Shown one piece after another: positions 8,265 through 17,865 of a stretch of DNA of 64,000 nucleotides. The stretch is from an uncultured Dorea sp. (lineage in GTDB: Bacteria > Bacillota > Clostridia > Lachnospirales > Lachnospiraceae). Below the pieces are notes generated by a model. It saw only the letters and a list, made by a program, of their open reading frames with translations, made no database searches and was not told the DNA's origin. Position 1 is the stretch's first letter. Every line of letters starts with the position of its first letter. The stretch lies in the NCBI GenBank assembly GCA_948602995.1, contig CAPEBR010000020.1:1-64000 (forward strand), given 5' to 3'. The position numbers and the translations under genes are program-made.

Positions 8265-10160
8265 ATGGACAACCAGAATAATAGAAATAATAAGGACCCT
8301 AATAAAAATAATAAGCAGGGGTTCTCTTTTGTCATTATAGTCACAATACTTACTGCGATGATGGTATTTGCCCTATATCAGTTCCAGGGCTTTGGAAAGG
8401 AAGAGGAGGAGATCAGCTACAACGAGTTTCTCAAGATGATTGAGGACAGGAAGGTTGATTCAGTAGAGGTGCGCAGCGACCGTATTGTAATTACTGCAAA
8501 GAAGGAGAAGGGAGCGCGTACAGCGAAGGAATACTATACCGGAGTGATCAGGGACGATACCCTGTCGAATAAGCTGTACAAAGCGGGTGTGGAGTATAAG
8601 CAGCATATTCCGGATACATCCTCCATGGTTGTGGCGCAGATGATCTCATATTTCCTTCCAGTGGTGCTGCTTGTGGGAATGATCGTGTGGATGACGAGGC
8701 GGATGTCAAAGGGCGGCGGTCTCATGGGCGTTGGAAAGAGTAATGCCAAGATGTATGTGGAGAAGCAGACCGGCGTGACCTTTAAGGATGTTGCCGGACA
8801 GGATGAGGCGAAGGAATCGCTGCAGGAGGTTGTGGATTTTCTGCATAATCCGGGGAAATATACGAGTGTCGGCGCGAAACTTCCAAAAGGAGCGCTTCTT
8901 GTAGGCCCGCCTGGAACAGGTAAGACGCTCCTTGCCAAAGCGGTAGCAGGAGAGGCGGGTGTGCCGTTCTTTTCTCTGTCGGGATCTGCATTTGTAGAGA
9001 TGTATGTAGGCGTCGGGGCTTCCAGAGTCCGCGACCTGTTTAAGCAGGCACAGCAGATGGCGCCGTGTATTATATTCATTGATGAGATTGATGCAATCGG
9101 AAAGAGCCGTGACAATCAGCTTGGAGGCAATGATGAGAGAGAACAGACACTCAATCAGCTTCTGGCAGAGATGGACGGATTCGAGAGTAATAAGGGGCTT
9201 GTGCTTTTGGCGGCAACGAACCGGCCGGAGATTCTGGATCCGGCTCTTCTGAGGCCAGGACGCTTTGACAGGCGGATTATTGTAGAAAAACCGGATCTTA
9301 AGGGGCGTGTGGATGTGCTTAAGGTGCATTCCAAGGATGTGAAGATGGATGAGACGGTAGACCTGGATGCGATTGCCCTTGCAACTTCAGGCGCCGTTGG
9401 CTCTGATCTTGCCAATATGATTAATGAGGCGGCGATCAATGCTGTTAAGAATGGAAGAAATGCAGTCTCCCAGAGCGACCTCTTTGAGGCAGTAGAGGTG
9501 GTGCTTGTGGGAAAAGAGAAAAAGGACCGCATTATGAGTCAGGAGGAGCGCCGGATTGTATCATACCATGAGGTTGGCCATGCCCTGGTCAGCGCTCTTC
9601 AAAAAGATGCGGAGCCGGTACAGAAGATTACCATTGTTCCAAGGACTATGGGCGCTCTTGGATATGTTATGCAGACGCCGGAGGAGGAAAAGTTCCTGAA
9701 TACAAAGAAGGAACTGGAGGCCATGCTGATCGGCGCGCTCGCCGGGCGCGCGGCAGAGGAGGTTGTGTTCGATACAGTAACAACAGGTGCGTCCAATGAT
9801 ATTGAGAAGGCGACAAAGATCGCAAGAGCTATGATTACCCAGTATGGTATGAGCGAGAAGTTCGGACTGATCGGACTGGAGTCCGTCCAAAACAGATATC
9901 TGGACGGAAGGCCGGTAAGCAACTGCGGGCAGGCTACAGCATCAGAGATTGACCAGGAGATTATGAAGATGCTAAAAAGTGCCTACAAGGAGGCCAAAAG
10001 GCTGCTTTCCGAGCACAGATCATCTCTAGATAAAATCGCAGATTTCCTGATTGAGAAGGAGACGATCACAGGGAAGGAATTTATGAAAATCTTCCATGAG
10101 GCAGAGGGAATTGATCCGGAAGAAAAGAAAGAAGCAGAAGAACGGATTGCCAAAAAGTAG
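8265..10160 (+). CDS. ftsH: ATP-dependent zinc metalloprotease FtsH
   Basis: Membrane-anchored AAA+ protease that degrades misfolded membrane and regulatory proteins. The 631-residue protein has an Asn/Lys-rich cytoplasmic leader, membrane segments at about 20-41 and 121-145 flanking an extracytoplasmic domain, Walker A (GPPGTGKT), Walker B ([11 protein letters not shown]), the second region of homology ([19 protein letters not shown]) and the zinc motif HEVGH. All catalytic residues are present. The stop codon TAG abuts a repeated palindrome. uvrC starts 51 bases downstream. Confidence 0.97.
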   Translation: MDNQNNRNNKDPNKNNKQGFSFVIIVTILTAMMVFALYQFQGFGKEEEEISYNEFLKMIEDRKVDSVEVRSDRIVITAKKEKGARTAKEYYTGVIRDDTLSNKLYKAGVEYKQHIPDTSSMVVAQMISYFLPVVLLVGMIVWMTRRMSKGGGLMGVGKSNAKMYVEKQTGVTFKDVAGQDEAKESLQEVVDFLHNPGKYTSVGAKLPKGALLVGPPGTGKTLLAKAVAGEAGVPFFSLSGSAFVEMYVGVGASRVRDLFKQAQQMAPCIIFIDEIDAIGKSRDNQLGGNDEREQTLNQLLAEMDGFESNKGLVLLAATNRPEILDPALLRPGRFDRRIIVEKPDLKGRVDVLKVHSKDVKMDETVDLDAIALATSGAVGSDLANMINEAAINAVKNGRNAVSQSDLFEAVEVVLVGKEKKDRIMSQEERRIVSYHEVGHALVSALQKDAEPVQKITIVPRTMGALGYVMQTPEEEKFLNTKKELEAMLIGALAGRAAEEVVFDTVTTGASNDIEKATKIARAMITQYGMSEKFGLIGLESVQNRYLDGRPVSNCGQATASEIDQEIMKMLKSAYKEAKRLLSEHRSSLDKIADFLIEKETITGKEFMKIFHEAEGIDPEEKKEAEERIAKK

Positions 10161-10192
10161 GGGACGGGGCATTTTTAAAAATGCCCCGTCCC
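10161..10192. repeat. GC-rich palindrome, copy 3
   Basis: A 32-bp perfect palindrome with arm GGGACGGGGCATTTTT, identical to the core of the copy at 2044-2077, including the preceding AAGTAG that contains each gene's stop codon. It is not followed by a T-run and lies between ftsH and the uvrC ribosome binding site. Confidence 0.9.
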
Positions 10193-10211
10193 TAACTTAT
10201 AGAAGGAGACC

Positions 10212-12086
10212 ATGATGTTTGATATTCAGGAGGAACTCAAAAAGCTTCCGGCAAGACCCGGAGTATATATTATGCATGACGAGGCAGATCATATCATCTA
10301 TGTAGGGAAGGCAGTCAGCCTTAAGAACCGTGTGCGCCAGTATTTTCAGAGCAGCAGGAATAAGGGCGTGAAGATTGAGCAGATGGTGACTCACATTACC
10401 CGTTTTGAATATATTGTGACGGATTCAGAGCTGGAGGCTCTTGTGCTGGAATGTAATCTGATTAAGGAGCACAGACCGAAATATAACACCATGCTTATGG
10501 ATGATAAGGCATATCCTTTTATTAAGGTGACAGTAGACGAGGCATTTCCGCGGATTATGCTGGCAAGGCAGATCGTGAAGGATAAGGCGAAGTATTTTGG
10601 CCCATATACGAGCGCCGGGGCAGTAAAGGATACGATTGAGCTCATAAGGAAACTCTATTATGTAAGAAGCTGCAGCCGGCGTCTTCCGGCGGATACAGGA
10701 AAGGAGCGGCCCTGTCTGAATTATCACATTCATCAGTGTATGGCGCCGTGCCAGGGATATATTTCACAGGAGGAGTACCGGAATTCGATTGAGGAGGTTA
10801 TCCAGTTTCTGAACGGGAACTATGACCTGATCTTAAAGGAGCTTGGAGAGAAGATGAAAGCAGCCTCAGAGGCGCTGGAATTCGAGAAGGCGATTGAATA
10901 CAGGGAGCTCCTTGGGAGTGTGAAAAAGATTGCCCAGAAGCAGAAGATTACGGATACGGCGGGAGATGACAGGGATATTCTGGCTGTGGCTTCCGATCAG
11001 GATGATGCAGTTGTCCAGGTCTTTTTTATCCGTGGCGGACGCCTGATTGGAAGAGATCACTTTTATCTCCGGATTGCAGAGGGAGAGACGGCCGGGGACA
11101 TTCTTTCCAGCTTTATCAAGCAGTTTTACGCCGGGACACCTTATATTCCCGGGCGGCTTATGCTGCAGGAGGAGATCGAGGACCGGGAGCTGATTGAGGA
11201 GTGGCTTACGAAAAAGAGGGAGCATAAGGTTCATCTTCATGTGCCGAAGAAGGGGACAAAGGAAAAGCTGGTGGAGCTTGCGCAGAAAAATGCTGCCCTG
11301 GTTCTGAGCACGGATAAGGAGAGGCTTAAGAGAGAGGAGAGGCGTACTATCGGTGCAGTGAAGGAACTGGAGGGCATGCTCGGATTAAAGGGGGTTGTGC
11401 GTATGGAGGCGTACGACATCTCGAATACCAATGGCTTTGCCTCAGTCGGTTCCATGGTTGTTTACGAGAGGGGAAAACCGAAGCGCAACGACTATCGTAA
11501 GTTTAAGATTAAAGGAGTGAAAGGGGCAAATGACTACGCCAGCCTGGAGGAAGTTCTCACCCGACGTTTCCTTCATGGCCTGGAGGACCGAAAGGCCGGG
11601 AAGGAGCTGGGAGGATTCCGCGAATTTCCAGATCTGATTCTTATGGATGGAGGAAAGGGACAGGTCAATGTAGCGCTGGAGGTACTAGGCCAGCTCGGGC
11701 TGACGATTCCGGTATGTGGAATGGTAAAGGATGACAATCACCGGACGAGAGGGCTGTATTATGAAAATGAGGAGCTTCCAATTGATAAGAATTCAGAGTG
11801 CTTCCGGCTGATTACAAGGATTCAGGATGAAGCGCACCGGTTTGCGATTACCTTCCACAGAGATTTAAGAAGTAAGGGACAGGTACATTCTGTGCTGGAT
11901 GATATTCCCGGAGTAGGGCCTGCAAGGAGGAAGGATCTGATGCGTCATTTTGAAAATATTGAGGCGATTAAAAATGCATCCGTTGAGGAGCTTAAGGCGC
12001 TTCCCTCTATGAATGAAAAATCCGCTGGTGATGTATATAATTTTTTCCATTCCTGTGGTATAATAGAGGACAACAGAGAGCTTTGA
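10212..12086 (+). CDS. uvrC: Excinuclease ABC subunit C
   Basis: Nuclease subunit of nucleotide excision repair that cuts on both sides of a lesion marked by UvrAB. The 624-residue protein has the N-terminal GIY-YIG nuclease domain ([18 protein letters not shown]), a cysteine cluster (RSCSRRLP...[15 protein letters not shown]), the UVR motif ([15 protein letters not shown]), the RNase H-like C-terminal nuclease ([21 protein letters not shown]) and a helix-hairpin-helix ([17 protein letters not shown]). Two ATG codons in tandem follow AGAAGGAGAC; the first is used here. It precedes hprK, a common arrangement in Firmicutes. Confidence 0.97.
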   Translation: MMFDIQEELKKLPARPGVYIMHDEADHIIYVGKAVSLKNRVRQYFQSSRNKGVKIEQMVTHITRFEYIVTDSELEALVLECNLIKEHRPKYNTMLMDDKAYPFIKVTVDEAFPRIMLARQIVKDKAKYFGPYTSAGAVKDTIELIRKLYYVRSCSRRLPADTGKERPCLNYHIHQCMAPCQGYISQEEYRNSIEEVIQFLNGNYDLILKELGEKMKAASEALEFEKAIEYRELLGSVKKIAQKQKITDTAGDDRDILAVASDQDDAVVQVFFIRGGRLIGRDHFYLRIAEGETAGDILSSFIKQFYAGTPYIPGRLMLQEEIEDRELIEEWLTKKREHKVHLHVPKKGTKEKLVELAQKNAALVLSTDKERLKREERRTIGAVKELEGMLGLKGVVRMEAYDISNTNGFASVGSMVVYERGKPKRNDYRKFKIKGVKGANDYASLEEVLTRRFLHGLEDRKAGKELGGFREFPDLILMDGGKGQVNVALEVLGQLGLTIPVCGMVKDDNHRTRGLYYENEELPIDKNSECFRLITRIQDEAHRFAITFHRDLRSKGQVHSVLDDIPGVGPARRKDLMRHFENIEAIKNASVEELKALPSMNEKSAGDVYNFFHSCGIIEDNREL

Positions 12087-12101
12087 TCATGTCAGAAGGT
12101 G

Positions 12102-12139
12102 TTTGCCGGGTACGGACGGTCTGTCTGTGCCCGGCAAAA
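12102..12139. terminator. Intercistronic hairpin between uvrC and hprK
   Basis: TTTGCCGGG and its complement CCCGGCAAA close a stem extended by further pairs, with a loop around GGTCT. No T-run follows on the plus strand, so it more likely tunes mRNA processing or stability than ends transcription. Confidence 0.5.
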
Positions 12140-12171
12140 CATCAGACAGAAGAAAGAGGAAGGAGACTGAT

Positions 12172-13101
12172 ATGGCGTCAAGTAAAGTTGAAATGAAAAT
12201 TGTGGTTGAGAGAATGAATCTGAAGAATCTCACCCCGGATTTGGATTATAAAGGAAAAGAGGTCGTGATTCCTGACATTAACAGGCCGGCGCTTCCTCTT
12301 ACAGGATTTTTTGAAAATTTTGAAGCCAGGCGGGTGCAGATCATTGGCTATGCAGAGCATAGTTACCTGGAAACATTAAGTGATGAAAGAAAAGAAGTTA
12401 TATATGATCAGTTTTTTACAGAGGAGATACCATGCATTATTTTTTGCAGATCCCTTGAACCGGACGCCGTAATGATAAAAAAGGCAGTTGAAAGGAATGT
12501 TCCAATCTTTTCGACAGAGATCCATACATCAGAGTTTACCGCAGAGATTATCAGGTGGCTGAACGTGGCGCTTGCCCCTTGTATTTCCATTCATGGCGTG
12601 CTGGTGGATGTATATGGCGTGGGAGTCCTGATTATGGGAGAGAGCGGAATCGGAAAGAGCGAGGCGGCTTTGGAGCTGATCAAAAGAGGACACCGTCTTG
12701 TCAGTGATGACGTAGTGGAGATCAGGAAGGTGAGTGATGAGACGCTGGTAGGCAGCGCTCCTGATATTACGAGGCATTTTATTGAGCTTCGCGGAATCGG
12801 TATTGTGGATGTGAAGACACTGTTTGGCGTACAGAGTGTTAGGGAAACACAGAATATTGATCTTGTAATTACACTGGAGGACTGGGACAGGGAAAAGGAA
12901 TATGACAGGCTGGGGCTGGAGGAGCAGCGCACGGAATTCCTTGGAAACAGCGTCATCTGTCACCGGATTCCGATTCGTCCAGGCCGGAACCTGGCGATTA
13001 TTGTAGAGACAGCCGCAATCAATCACAGGCAGAAGAAGATGGGATACAATGCAGCTCAGGAGCTTTACAAACGTGTACAGAGAAACCTGACAAAGAAGTA
13101 A
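12172..13101 (+). CDS. hprK: HPr kinase/phosphorylase
   Basis: Phosphorylates and dephosphorylates Ser46 of HPr, the switch of carbon catabolite repression in Firmicutes. The 309-residue protein is the normal length. It shows the catalytic His in SIHGVLVDVYGVGVL, the Walker A loop GESGIGKSEAAL, and the family signature LRGIGIVDVKTLFG. The ATG at 12172 follows AGGAAGGAG; an upstream in-frame TTG would run through the intercistronic hairpin and is rejected. The glucokinase gene follows, linking sugar uptake control and sugar phosphorylation. Confidence 0.96.
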   Translation: MASSKVEMKIVVERMNLKNLTPDLDYKGKEVVIPDINRPALPLTGFFENFEARRVQIIGYAEHSYLETLSDERKEVIYDQFFTEEIPCIIFCRSLEPDAVMIKKAVERNVPIFSTEIHTSEFTAEIIRWLNVALAPCISIHGVLVDVYGVGVLIMGESGIGKSEAALELIKRGHRLVSDDVVEIRKVSDETLVGSAPDITRHFIELRGIGIVDVKTLFGVQSVRETQNIDLVITLEDWDREKEYDRLGLEEQRTEFLGNSVICHRIPIRPGRNLAIIVETAAINHRQKKMGYNAAQELYKRVQRNLTKK

Positions 13102-13139
13102 AAAACATTGTCGAATACAATTTTAAATGGATTTGAGCG

Positions 13140-13168
13140 TGTAACTGTGAAGGCTTCAGGCAGTTGCA
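13140..13168 (+). repeat. Leader hairpin repeat ahead of the glucokinase gene
   Basis: TGTAACTG (13140-13147) and CAGTTGCA (13161-13168) form an 8-bp near-perfect inverted repeat. The block TGTAACTGTGAAGG is shared exactly with the dapA leader (22646) and tig leader (53376), each about 50 bases before the start codon. Confidence 0.55.
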
Positions 13169-13206
13169 ATAGATCTATGGTTACGATTAGCAAGGAGGAA
13201 AAAAGG

Positions 13207-14145
13207 ATGAAATATTGCTTTGGAGTAGATGTAGGAGGAACAAGCGTAAAGCTTGGCCTCTTTACGACAGATGGGGAGATACTGGACAAATGGGAGATCC
13301 CTACACGGAAGGAAAACAAGGGAGAGGCAATTTTACCGGATATTGCGGAATCACTGAGGAAGAAGATCGAGGACAGGAAGATTGATAAGGGAGAGATAAA
13401 AGGAATCGGGATCGGCATCCCTGCGCCGGTAACAGGAGACGGAATTGTAAAAAATACAGCAAATCTCTGCTGGGGATATAAAGAGGTCAATCGAGAGTTG
13501 AGAGAACTTACCGGGCTTGATGTACGGGCAGGGAATGATGCGAACCTTGCAGCTCTTGGAGAGATGTGGCTTGGTGCAGGCAAGGGCCAGAAAGATATGA
13601 TCATGGTCACACTGGGAACCGGAGTTGGCGGCGGCGCGATCCTGGATGGAAGAGCGCTGGTTGGTGCAAACGGTGCTTCTGCAGAGATCGGGCATGTGTG
13701 TGTAAACTATCATGAGACCAAAAAGTGCGGCTGCGGAAAAACCGGATGCCTGGAACAGTACGCATCTGCAACCGGAATTGCAAGGCTTGCAAGGATGCGT
13801 CTGGCATGGGACGAAGAGCCGTCCATATTAAGAAACCAGAAAAAACTTGATGCCAAGGCAGTATTTGATGCACTGAAGGAAGGCGATGCAGTAGCAGAGG
13901 AGATTGTGGAGCAGTTTGCCGCATATCTGGGGCATGGACTCGCTAATGTGGCGATTATCGTGGATCCGGCGGTAATCGTCATCGGCGGCGGGGTATCCAA
14001 GGCAGGAGATATTCTGATTCCTTATATAAAGAAATACTTCCTGGAAAAGGCGTTTTTCGCCAACACAGAGACAGAGTTTATGATTGCACAGCTTGATAAC
14101 GATGCAGGAATCTGCGGAGCCGCAAAGTTAATGATTGATAAGTAG
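13207..14145 (+). CDS. glcK: ROK-family glucokinase
   Basis: Predicted to phosphorylate glucose with ATP for glycolysis. The 312-residue protein has the phosphate loop GVDVGGTSVKLGLF, the catalytic GNDANLAALGE segment, LGTGVGGG, and the ROK zinc cluster CGCGKTGCLEQ following the EIGH metal-binding histidine. The ATG at 13207 follows AAGGAGG; upstream in-frame starts run through a non-coding leader repeat. It is downstream of hprK in the same direction. A symmetrical terminator separates it from the convergent penicillin-binding protein gene. Sugar specificity other than glucose cannot be excluded. Confidence 0.9.
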   Translation: MKYCFGVDVGGTSVKLGLFTTDGEILDKWEIPTRKENKGEAILPDIAESLRKKIEDRKIDKGEIKGIGIGIPAPVTGDGIVKNTANLCWGYKEVNRELRELTGLDVRAGNDANLAALGEMWLGAGKGQKDMIMVTLGTGVGGGAILDGRALVGANGASAEIGHVCVNYHETKKCGCGKTGCLEQYASATGIARLARMRLAWDEEPSILRNQKKLDAKAVFDALKEGDAVAEEIVEQFAAYLGHGLANVAIIVDPAVIVIGGGVSKAGDILIPYIKKYFLEKAFFANTETEFMIAQLDNDAGICGAAKLMIDK

Positions 14146-14163
14146 AAGCAGAAAGAATGTATG

Positions 14164-14198
14164 AAAAATCCCCGGACTTTATGTCCGGGGATTTTTTT
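14164..14198. terminator. Bidirectional terminator between glcK and the PBP gene
   Basis: A 14-bp perfect stem with arm AAAAATCCCCGGAC and loop TTTAT. A-runs and T-runs on both sides make it an intrinsic terminator in both directions, fitting the convergent genes. Confidence 0.9.
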
Positions 14199-14208
14199 GT
14201 GCTTCATA

Positions 14209-14430
14209 TCATGCTGTCGGATTATCCGGCGTTGGATTATCCGGCGTTGGATCCGGTGTCGGAGTAGGAGTAGGCGTTGGATCCGGTGTAGGCGTTGGAT
14301 CCGGTGTAGGCGTTGGAGTAGGCGTTGGATCCGGTTCTGGTTCTGGATCATCACCGCCATCGTCACCGCCGTCGTCATCCTCGGGCTTCTTCTTGTCATC
14401 CTCAGGCTTCTTCTTGTCATCCTCAGGCTT
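14209..14430. repeat. Tandem coding repeats in the PBP C-terminal tail
   Basis: Within the penicillin-binding protein gene, a 21-bp unit encoding KKKPEDD is repeated three times, next to a run of units encoding TPDPTP that differ by few bases. Such tracts are prone to slippage and length variation. Confidence 0.8.
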
Positions 14431-16845
14431 TTTCTTATCGTCATCGTCTTCTTCGTCTTCGACATCTTTTCCGTCAGCACCCTTTATACCATAATGTCCG
14501 GGACATGCGGTATTCGGTACAGAACCTTTTGCAAAGTACTCTGTAATTGTCGGGCATTTTCCAGCTACGGCAAGATGACCGGTGTACTTGCAGACCGTTT
14601 TCTTCTCAACAGAATTCGGCATCTTAAATTCTTTTTCTTCTAGATTCTCATGAATTTGGCTCATAACACTTTTCCACAGGGTAAGGTGATATCCTGTGTC
14701 GCTTAGAGCCTTATTGTCATCATAGCCGCCCCATACAGTACAGATATAATAGGGGGTGTATCCGGCGAACCACACGTCCTTATCCGAATTGTCTTCATTT
14801 GTTGAAGTACCGGTTTTTCCGGCTACAGGCATATTATTCAGCCGGGCCTGGGTTCCGGTACCGCTTTCCACTACAGTCTGCATTGCGCTTGTGAGCAGAT
14901 AAGCTGTACTGTCCTGGAGAGCCTGATGGCTGTCTGGAGTTCCGTCTAAGAGGACATTGCCGTCATGATCAAGAACCTTTGAATATAAAGTGGGTCTGTT
15001 ATAGACTCCCTCGTTTGCAATCGCAGCGAAAGCGCCGCACATCTCATAATTATAGACGCCGTCAACAATACCGCCCAGTGCAGTAGACTGTACAAGGTCA
15101 GATACCTCACCGTATCCATCTATATACCGGCTCTTTACAAGAGTCGTAATTCCAAGATCCTTACATGCATCGTACCCGACCTCCGGGGTGATCTCAGTGA
15201 ACATCTTAACTGCGCATACGTTTGCAGAATCCTTAATCGCATTACGGATGGTCATATCACCGCGGTAGCTTCCGCCCCACCAGTTTTTGACATACTGACC
15301 GCTGTCGTATTTAAATGGTTCATCGCGGATCAGTGTGGCGAGGGTTTCCCCGCAGGAATCAAGGGCGGCTGCATAGACAGCGAGGATCTTAAAACAGGAT
15401 CCGGGCTGTCTTGTAGAACCCTTGTAGGCACGGTTCAGGGAGAGACTCGTCTTTTTCTTGCCCCTTCCGCCGACCATGGCTTTTACTTCACCGGTATGCT
15501 GGTCCATGAGTGTAAGAGAAGCCTGAGGCTGTGGGGTAATGTTAATTACTTCGTCATACGTATCCCCGTCCTGGGTAATAGTAGACTTCCATTCCTTGAT
15601 GGCCTTCTTTGCGGCATCCTTACTGGAGAAGACCAGTCCCTGTTTATCGCCGTGCTCTTCCTTCATATAATTCTTGATATTTCCAGACCCATAGTTTTCT
15701 ATGGAGCCGTCAGCCCGGGTGACAGTCAGGGCATAATCAAGACCATATTCCTTCAGGGCAGGATAATTCTCGTCATTATTCATCTCTTTATCACAGATCT
15801 TCTGCATCTTCAGATTCTGTGTAGAATAAATGCTTAAGCCTCCGCTGTACACAGCGTTATAGGCCTGCGTCTCGGTAAAGCCGCACTGCTCCTGCAGATC
15901 CTCCATAACCTGGTCTGAGAGAGCATCTACAAAATAGCTGTAAGGGGTTGATTTTTCAGCGGCAGCATTTACCTTCTGAACTCTTGAGTATACATCATCC
16001 GCAACAGCCTCTTCATAGGCAGACTTGTCAATATAACCCTGCTCCAGCATCTTTTTCAGTACTTCATCCCGGCGGTCCTTGTTGTCCTCCGGATTTGTTA
16101 CTGGATTCAGGACAGCCGGACTCTGTGCAATACCCGCAATGGTCGCACACTCGGACAGATTCAGCTCAGATACATCCTTGTTAAAATACCTCTTGGCTGC
16201 GGACTGCACGCCAAGGGCGTTCTGTCCGAGATTGATTGTATTCATATAGCTCTCAAGAATCTCATCCTTACTCATCTGCTTTTCGATATCCAACGCAAGG
16301 AATTGCTCCTGAATTTTACGTTTCAGTCTGTCGTAGAATGTCTTTTCTTCTGTAAACTGGGGGAAGATATTATTCTTAATCAGCTGCTGCGTCAGAGTAC
16401 TTGCACCCTCAGAAAAGCTTCCGGAAGTAAGGCCCTTCACAGCCGCACGGGCAATACCCTGTGGATCAATCCCGCTGTGTCTGTAAAAACGCTCGTCTTC
16501 AATCGCAACAAAAGCATGCTGCATATCCACCGGAATCTCATCAATCGTCCGATAGATCCGGTTCGCCCCTTCATTCACAAACCGTCCGGTCTCCGTCTTA
16601 TCATCGTCAGCATATACAATCGTAGTAAATCCTTTCGGTCCGACCTGAGATGGGGACACCTCAGGAGAATCATCAATAATATTCTTTACAAATAATCCGC
16701 CGCCAATTACACCGACTACTCCAATTACAATAATGCATAGGAGAAAAGCTTTAAACAACCGGAAACCAACACGTTTCCCCTGCATTGAAGCCTTGGAAGT
16801 AATCTGCTTCTGTCTCTGGGCGGCCTGCCTTTTACCATAATTCAT
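14209..16845 (-). CDS. Class A penicillin-binding protein (PBP1A type)
   Basis: Bifunctional peptidoglycan glycosyltransferase and transpeptidase at the outer face of the membrane. The 878-residue protein has a short basic cytoplasmic N-terminus, a membrane anchor at about 30-53, a GT51 domain with AIEDERFYRHSGID and EGASTLTQQL, and a transpeptidase domain with active serine about 483 in RQPGSCFK, the SAN motif and VAGKTGTS. The C-terminal tail is about 80 residues of acidic/lysine repeats and then Thr-Pro-Asp repeats, likely an extended cell-wall-spanning or cell-wall-interacting segment. The ATG at 16845 has AGGAGG 9 bases upstream; a GTG six bases earlier is too close to it. Confidence 0.95.
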   Translation of the reverse strand: MNYGKRQAAQRQKQITSKASMQGKRVGFRLFKAFLLCIIVIGVVGVIGGGLFVKNIIDDSPEVSPSQVGPKGFTTIVYADDDKTETGRFVNEGANRIYRTIDEIPVDMQHAFVAIEDERFYRHSGIDPQGIARAAVKGLTSGSFSEGASTLTQQLIKNNIFPQFTEEKTFYDRLKRKIQEQFLALDIEKQMSKDEILESYMNTINLGQNALGVQSAAKRYFNKDVSELNLSECATIAGIAQSPAVLNPVTNPEDNKDRRDEVLKKMLEQGYIDKSAYEEAVADDVYSRVQKVNAAAEKSTPYSYFVDALSDQVMEDLQEQCGFTETQAYNAVYSGGLSIYSTQNLKMQKICDKEMNNDENYPALKEYGLDYALTVTRADGSIENYGSGNIKNYMKEEHGDKQGLVFSSKDAAKKAIKEWKSTITQDGDTYDEVINITPQPQASLTLMDQHTGEVKAMVGGRGKKKTSLSLNRAYKGSTRQPGSCFKILAVYAAALDSCGETLATLIRDEPFKYDSGQYVKNWWGGSYRGDMTIRNAIKDSANVCAVKMFTEITPEVGYDACKDLGITTLVKSRYIDGYGEVSDLVQSTALGGIVDGVYNYEMCGAFAAIANEGVYNRPTLYSKVLDHDGNVLLDGTPDSHQALQDSTAYLLTSAMQTVVESGTGTQARLNNMPVAGKTGTSTNEDNSDKDVWFAGYTPYYICTVWGGYDDNKALSDTGYHLTLWKSVMSQIHENLEEKEFKMPNSVEKKTVCKYTGHLAVAGKCPTITEYFAKGSVPNTACPGHYGIKGADGKDVEDEEDDDDKKKPEDDKKKPEDDKKKPEDDDGGDDGGDDPEPEPDPTPTPTPTPDPTPTPDPTPTPTPTPDPTPDNPTPDNPTA

Positions 16846-16872
16846 AAGCACCTGCCTCCTTTATACGAGGAC

Positions 16873-16881
16873 ATTATAACA
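16873..16881 (-). promoter_or_regulatory. Extended -10 promoter of the PBP gene
   Basis: On the minus strand TGTTATAAT forms a perfect extended -10 element about 30 bases before the start codon. The -35 region (TTTATT) is poor, as is usual with extended -10 promoters. Confidence 0.55.
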
Positions 16882-16951
16882 AATAAGAAGATTGAAATAA
16901 AGAAAAAAATGAAATCTTCATATTTTAGTAGGAAAATCTTAAGAAATTCGA

Positions 16952-16957
16952 TATAAT
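16952..16957 (+). promoter_or_regulatory. Candidate -10 box for yigZ
   Basis: A perfect TATAAT lies 42 bases before the yigZ ATG in an AT-rich leader. No convincing -35 hexamer was found at the right distance. Confidence 0.35.
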
Positions 16958-16999
16958 AATATGTAAAATATTGTAATTATTCGTGGAAAGGAAAACATC

Positions 17000-17662
17000 A
17001 TGTTACAAGAATCACGAACCGGATTTAAAACAATCTATGAAAACGGAGAAGGAGAGGTCATAGAAAAAAAATCCCGTTTCATAGCCATCACAGCTCCGGT
17101 ACAGAGCGAAGAAGAAGCACTTGCCTTCCTGGAATCCATCCGCAAGAAGTACTGGGATGCAAGGCATCACTGCTATGCATACATTCTTGGTGAGAAAAAA
17201 GACATTAGGCGTATGAGCGATGACGGCGAGCCAACCGGAACCGCAGGGAAACCCATCCTGGATCTGATCGAAGGAGGAGACCTGACGAATACCATCATTG
17301 TAGTAACCCGCTACTTCGGAGGAACCCTCCTTGGAACAGGAGGACTGGCCCGCGCCTACTCATCCGCCGCCCGCGCCGCCCTTGCCGCTGCCGTCATCAT
17401 AACAAAAATTCCAGGACAAAGTCTCCACATCACCACCGACTACACTGCCCTCGGAAAAATCCAGCACCTCCTGGCAGCCCGGGGAGTCCACACCCTTGCC
17501 ACTGACTACACCGACAAAGTATCCCTGGAAATCCTCGTCCCGGCAGAAGAAATTTCCACCCTCACCACCGTCCTCACCGAAGCCACCAACGCCAAAGCCG
17601 AAATCCACCCCGGCGCCCCTCGCTGGTACACCCAGATCAACAACCAAATCCACCTGTTTTAA
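17000..17662 (+). CDS. YigZ/IMPACT family protein
   Basis: A 220-residue protein of the UPF0029/IMPACT family, related to a eukaryotic translation regulator; the bacterial function is unsettled. The N-terminal IMPACT domain shows EKKSRFIAITAPV, DARHHCYAYILG and the conserved DDGEPTGTAGKPIL, followed by VVTRYFGGTLLGTGGLARAYS. The C-terminal DUF1949 domain spans about 135-205. The last third of the gene is unusually C-rich on the coding strand, unlike its beginning. Two inverted-repeat elements lie between it and hpf. Confidence 0.9.
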   Translation: MLQESRTGFKTIYENGEGEVIEKKSRFIAITAPVQSEEEALAFLESIRKKYWDARHHCYAYILGEKKDIRRMSDDGEPTGTAGKPILDLIEGGDLTNTIIVVTRYFGGTLLGTGGLARAYSSAARAALAAAVIITKIPGQSLHITTDYTALGKIQHLLAARGVHTLATDYTDKVSLEILVPAEEISTLTTVLTEATNAKAEIHPGAPRWYTQINNQIHLF

Positions 17663-17708
17663 CCCCAAGGCCGAAGCCCCGGAAGCTTTCCCCACAACAG
17701 AAGCCCCC

Positions 17709-17827
17709 AGAGCGTGTTTGAAAATTCATTCCTACAATCTGCAGCCCGCTACATCTCCTGAACCCAGCATAAAATCTGATGCAAACTGGGACGACATCTT
17801 GCAGAAAGCAATTTTCAAACACGCTCT
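17709..17827. mobile_element. 119-bp element with 18-bp perfect inverted ends
   Basis: AGAGCGTGTTTGAAAATT at 17709-17726 is repeated in perfect inverted form at 17810-17827. The interior is non-coding and contains smaller stems such as CCCAG...CTGGG. The 10-bp flanks (17699-17708 and 17828-17837) agree at seven positions, differing only by transitions, which might be a decayed target duplication. It looks like a miniature inverted-repeat element. No second copy was found in the window. Confidence 0.6.
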
Positions 17828-17865
17828 AGAAACTTCCGCATCCACTCCCCTCCCTTCCAGCGTAC

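Noticed and set aside
14161..14643. Arg/Ile-rich 160-codon frame opposite the PBP tail
   Set aside because: It is the antisense reading of the Lys/Pro/Thr repeat DNA.
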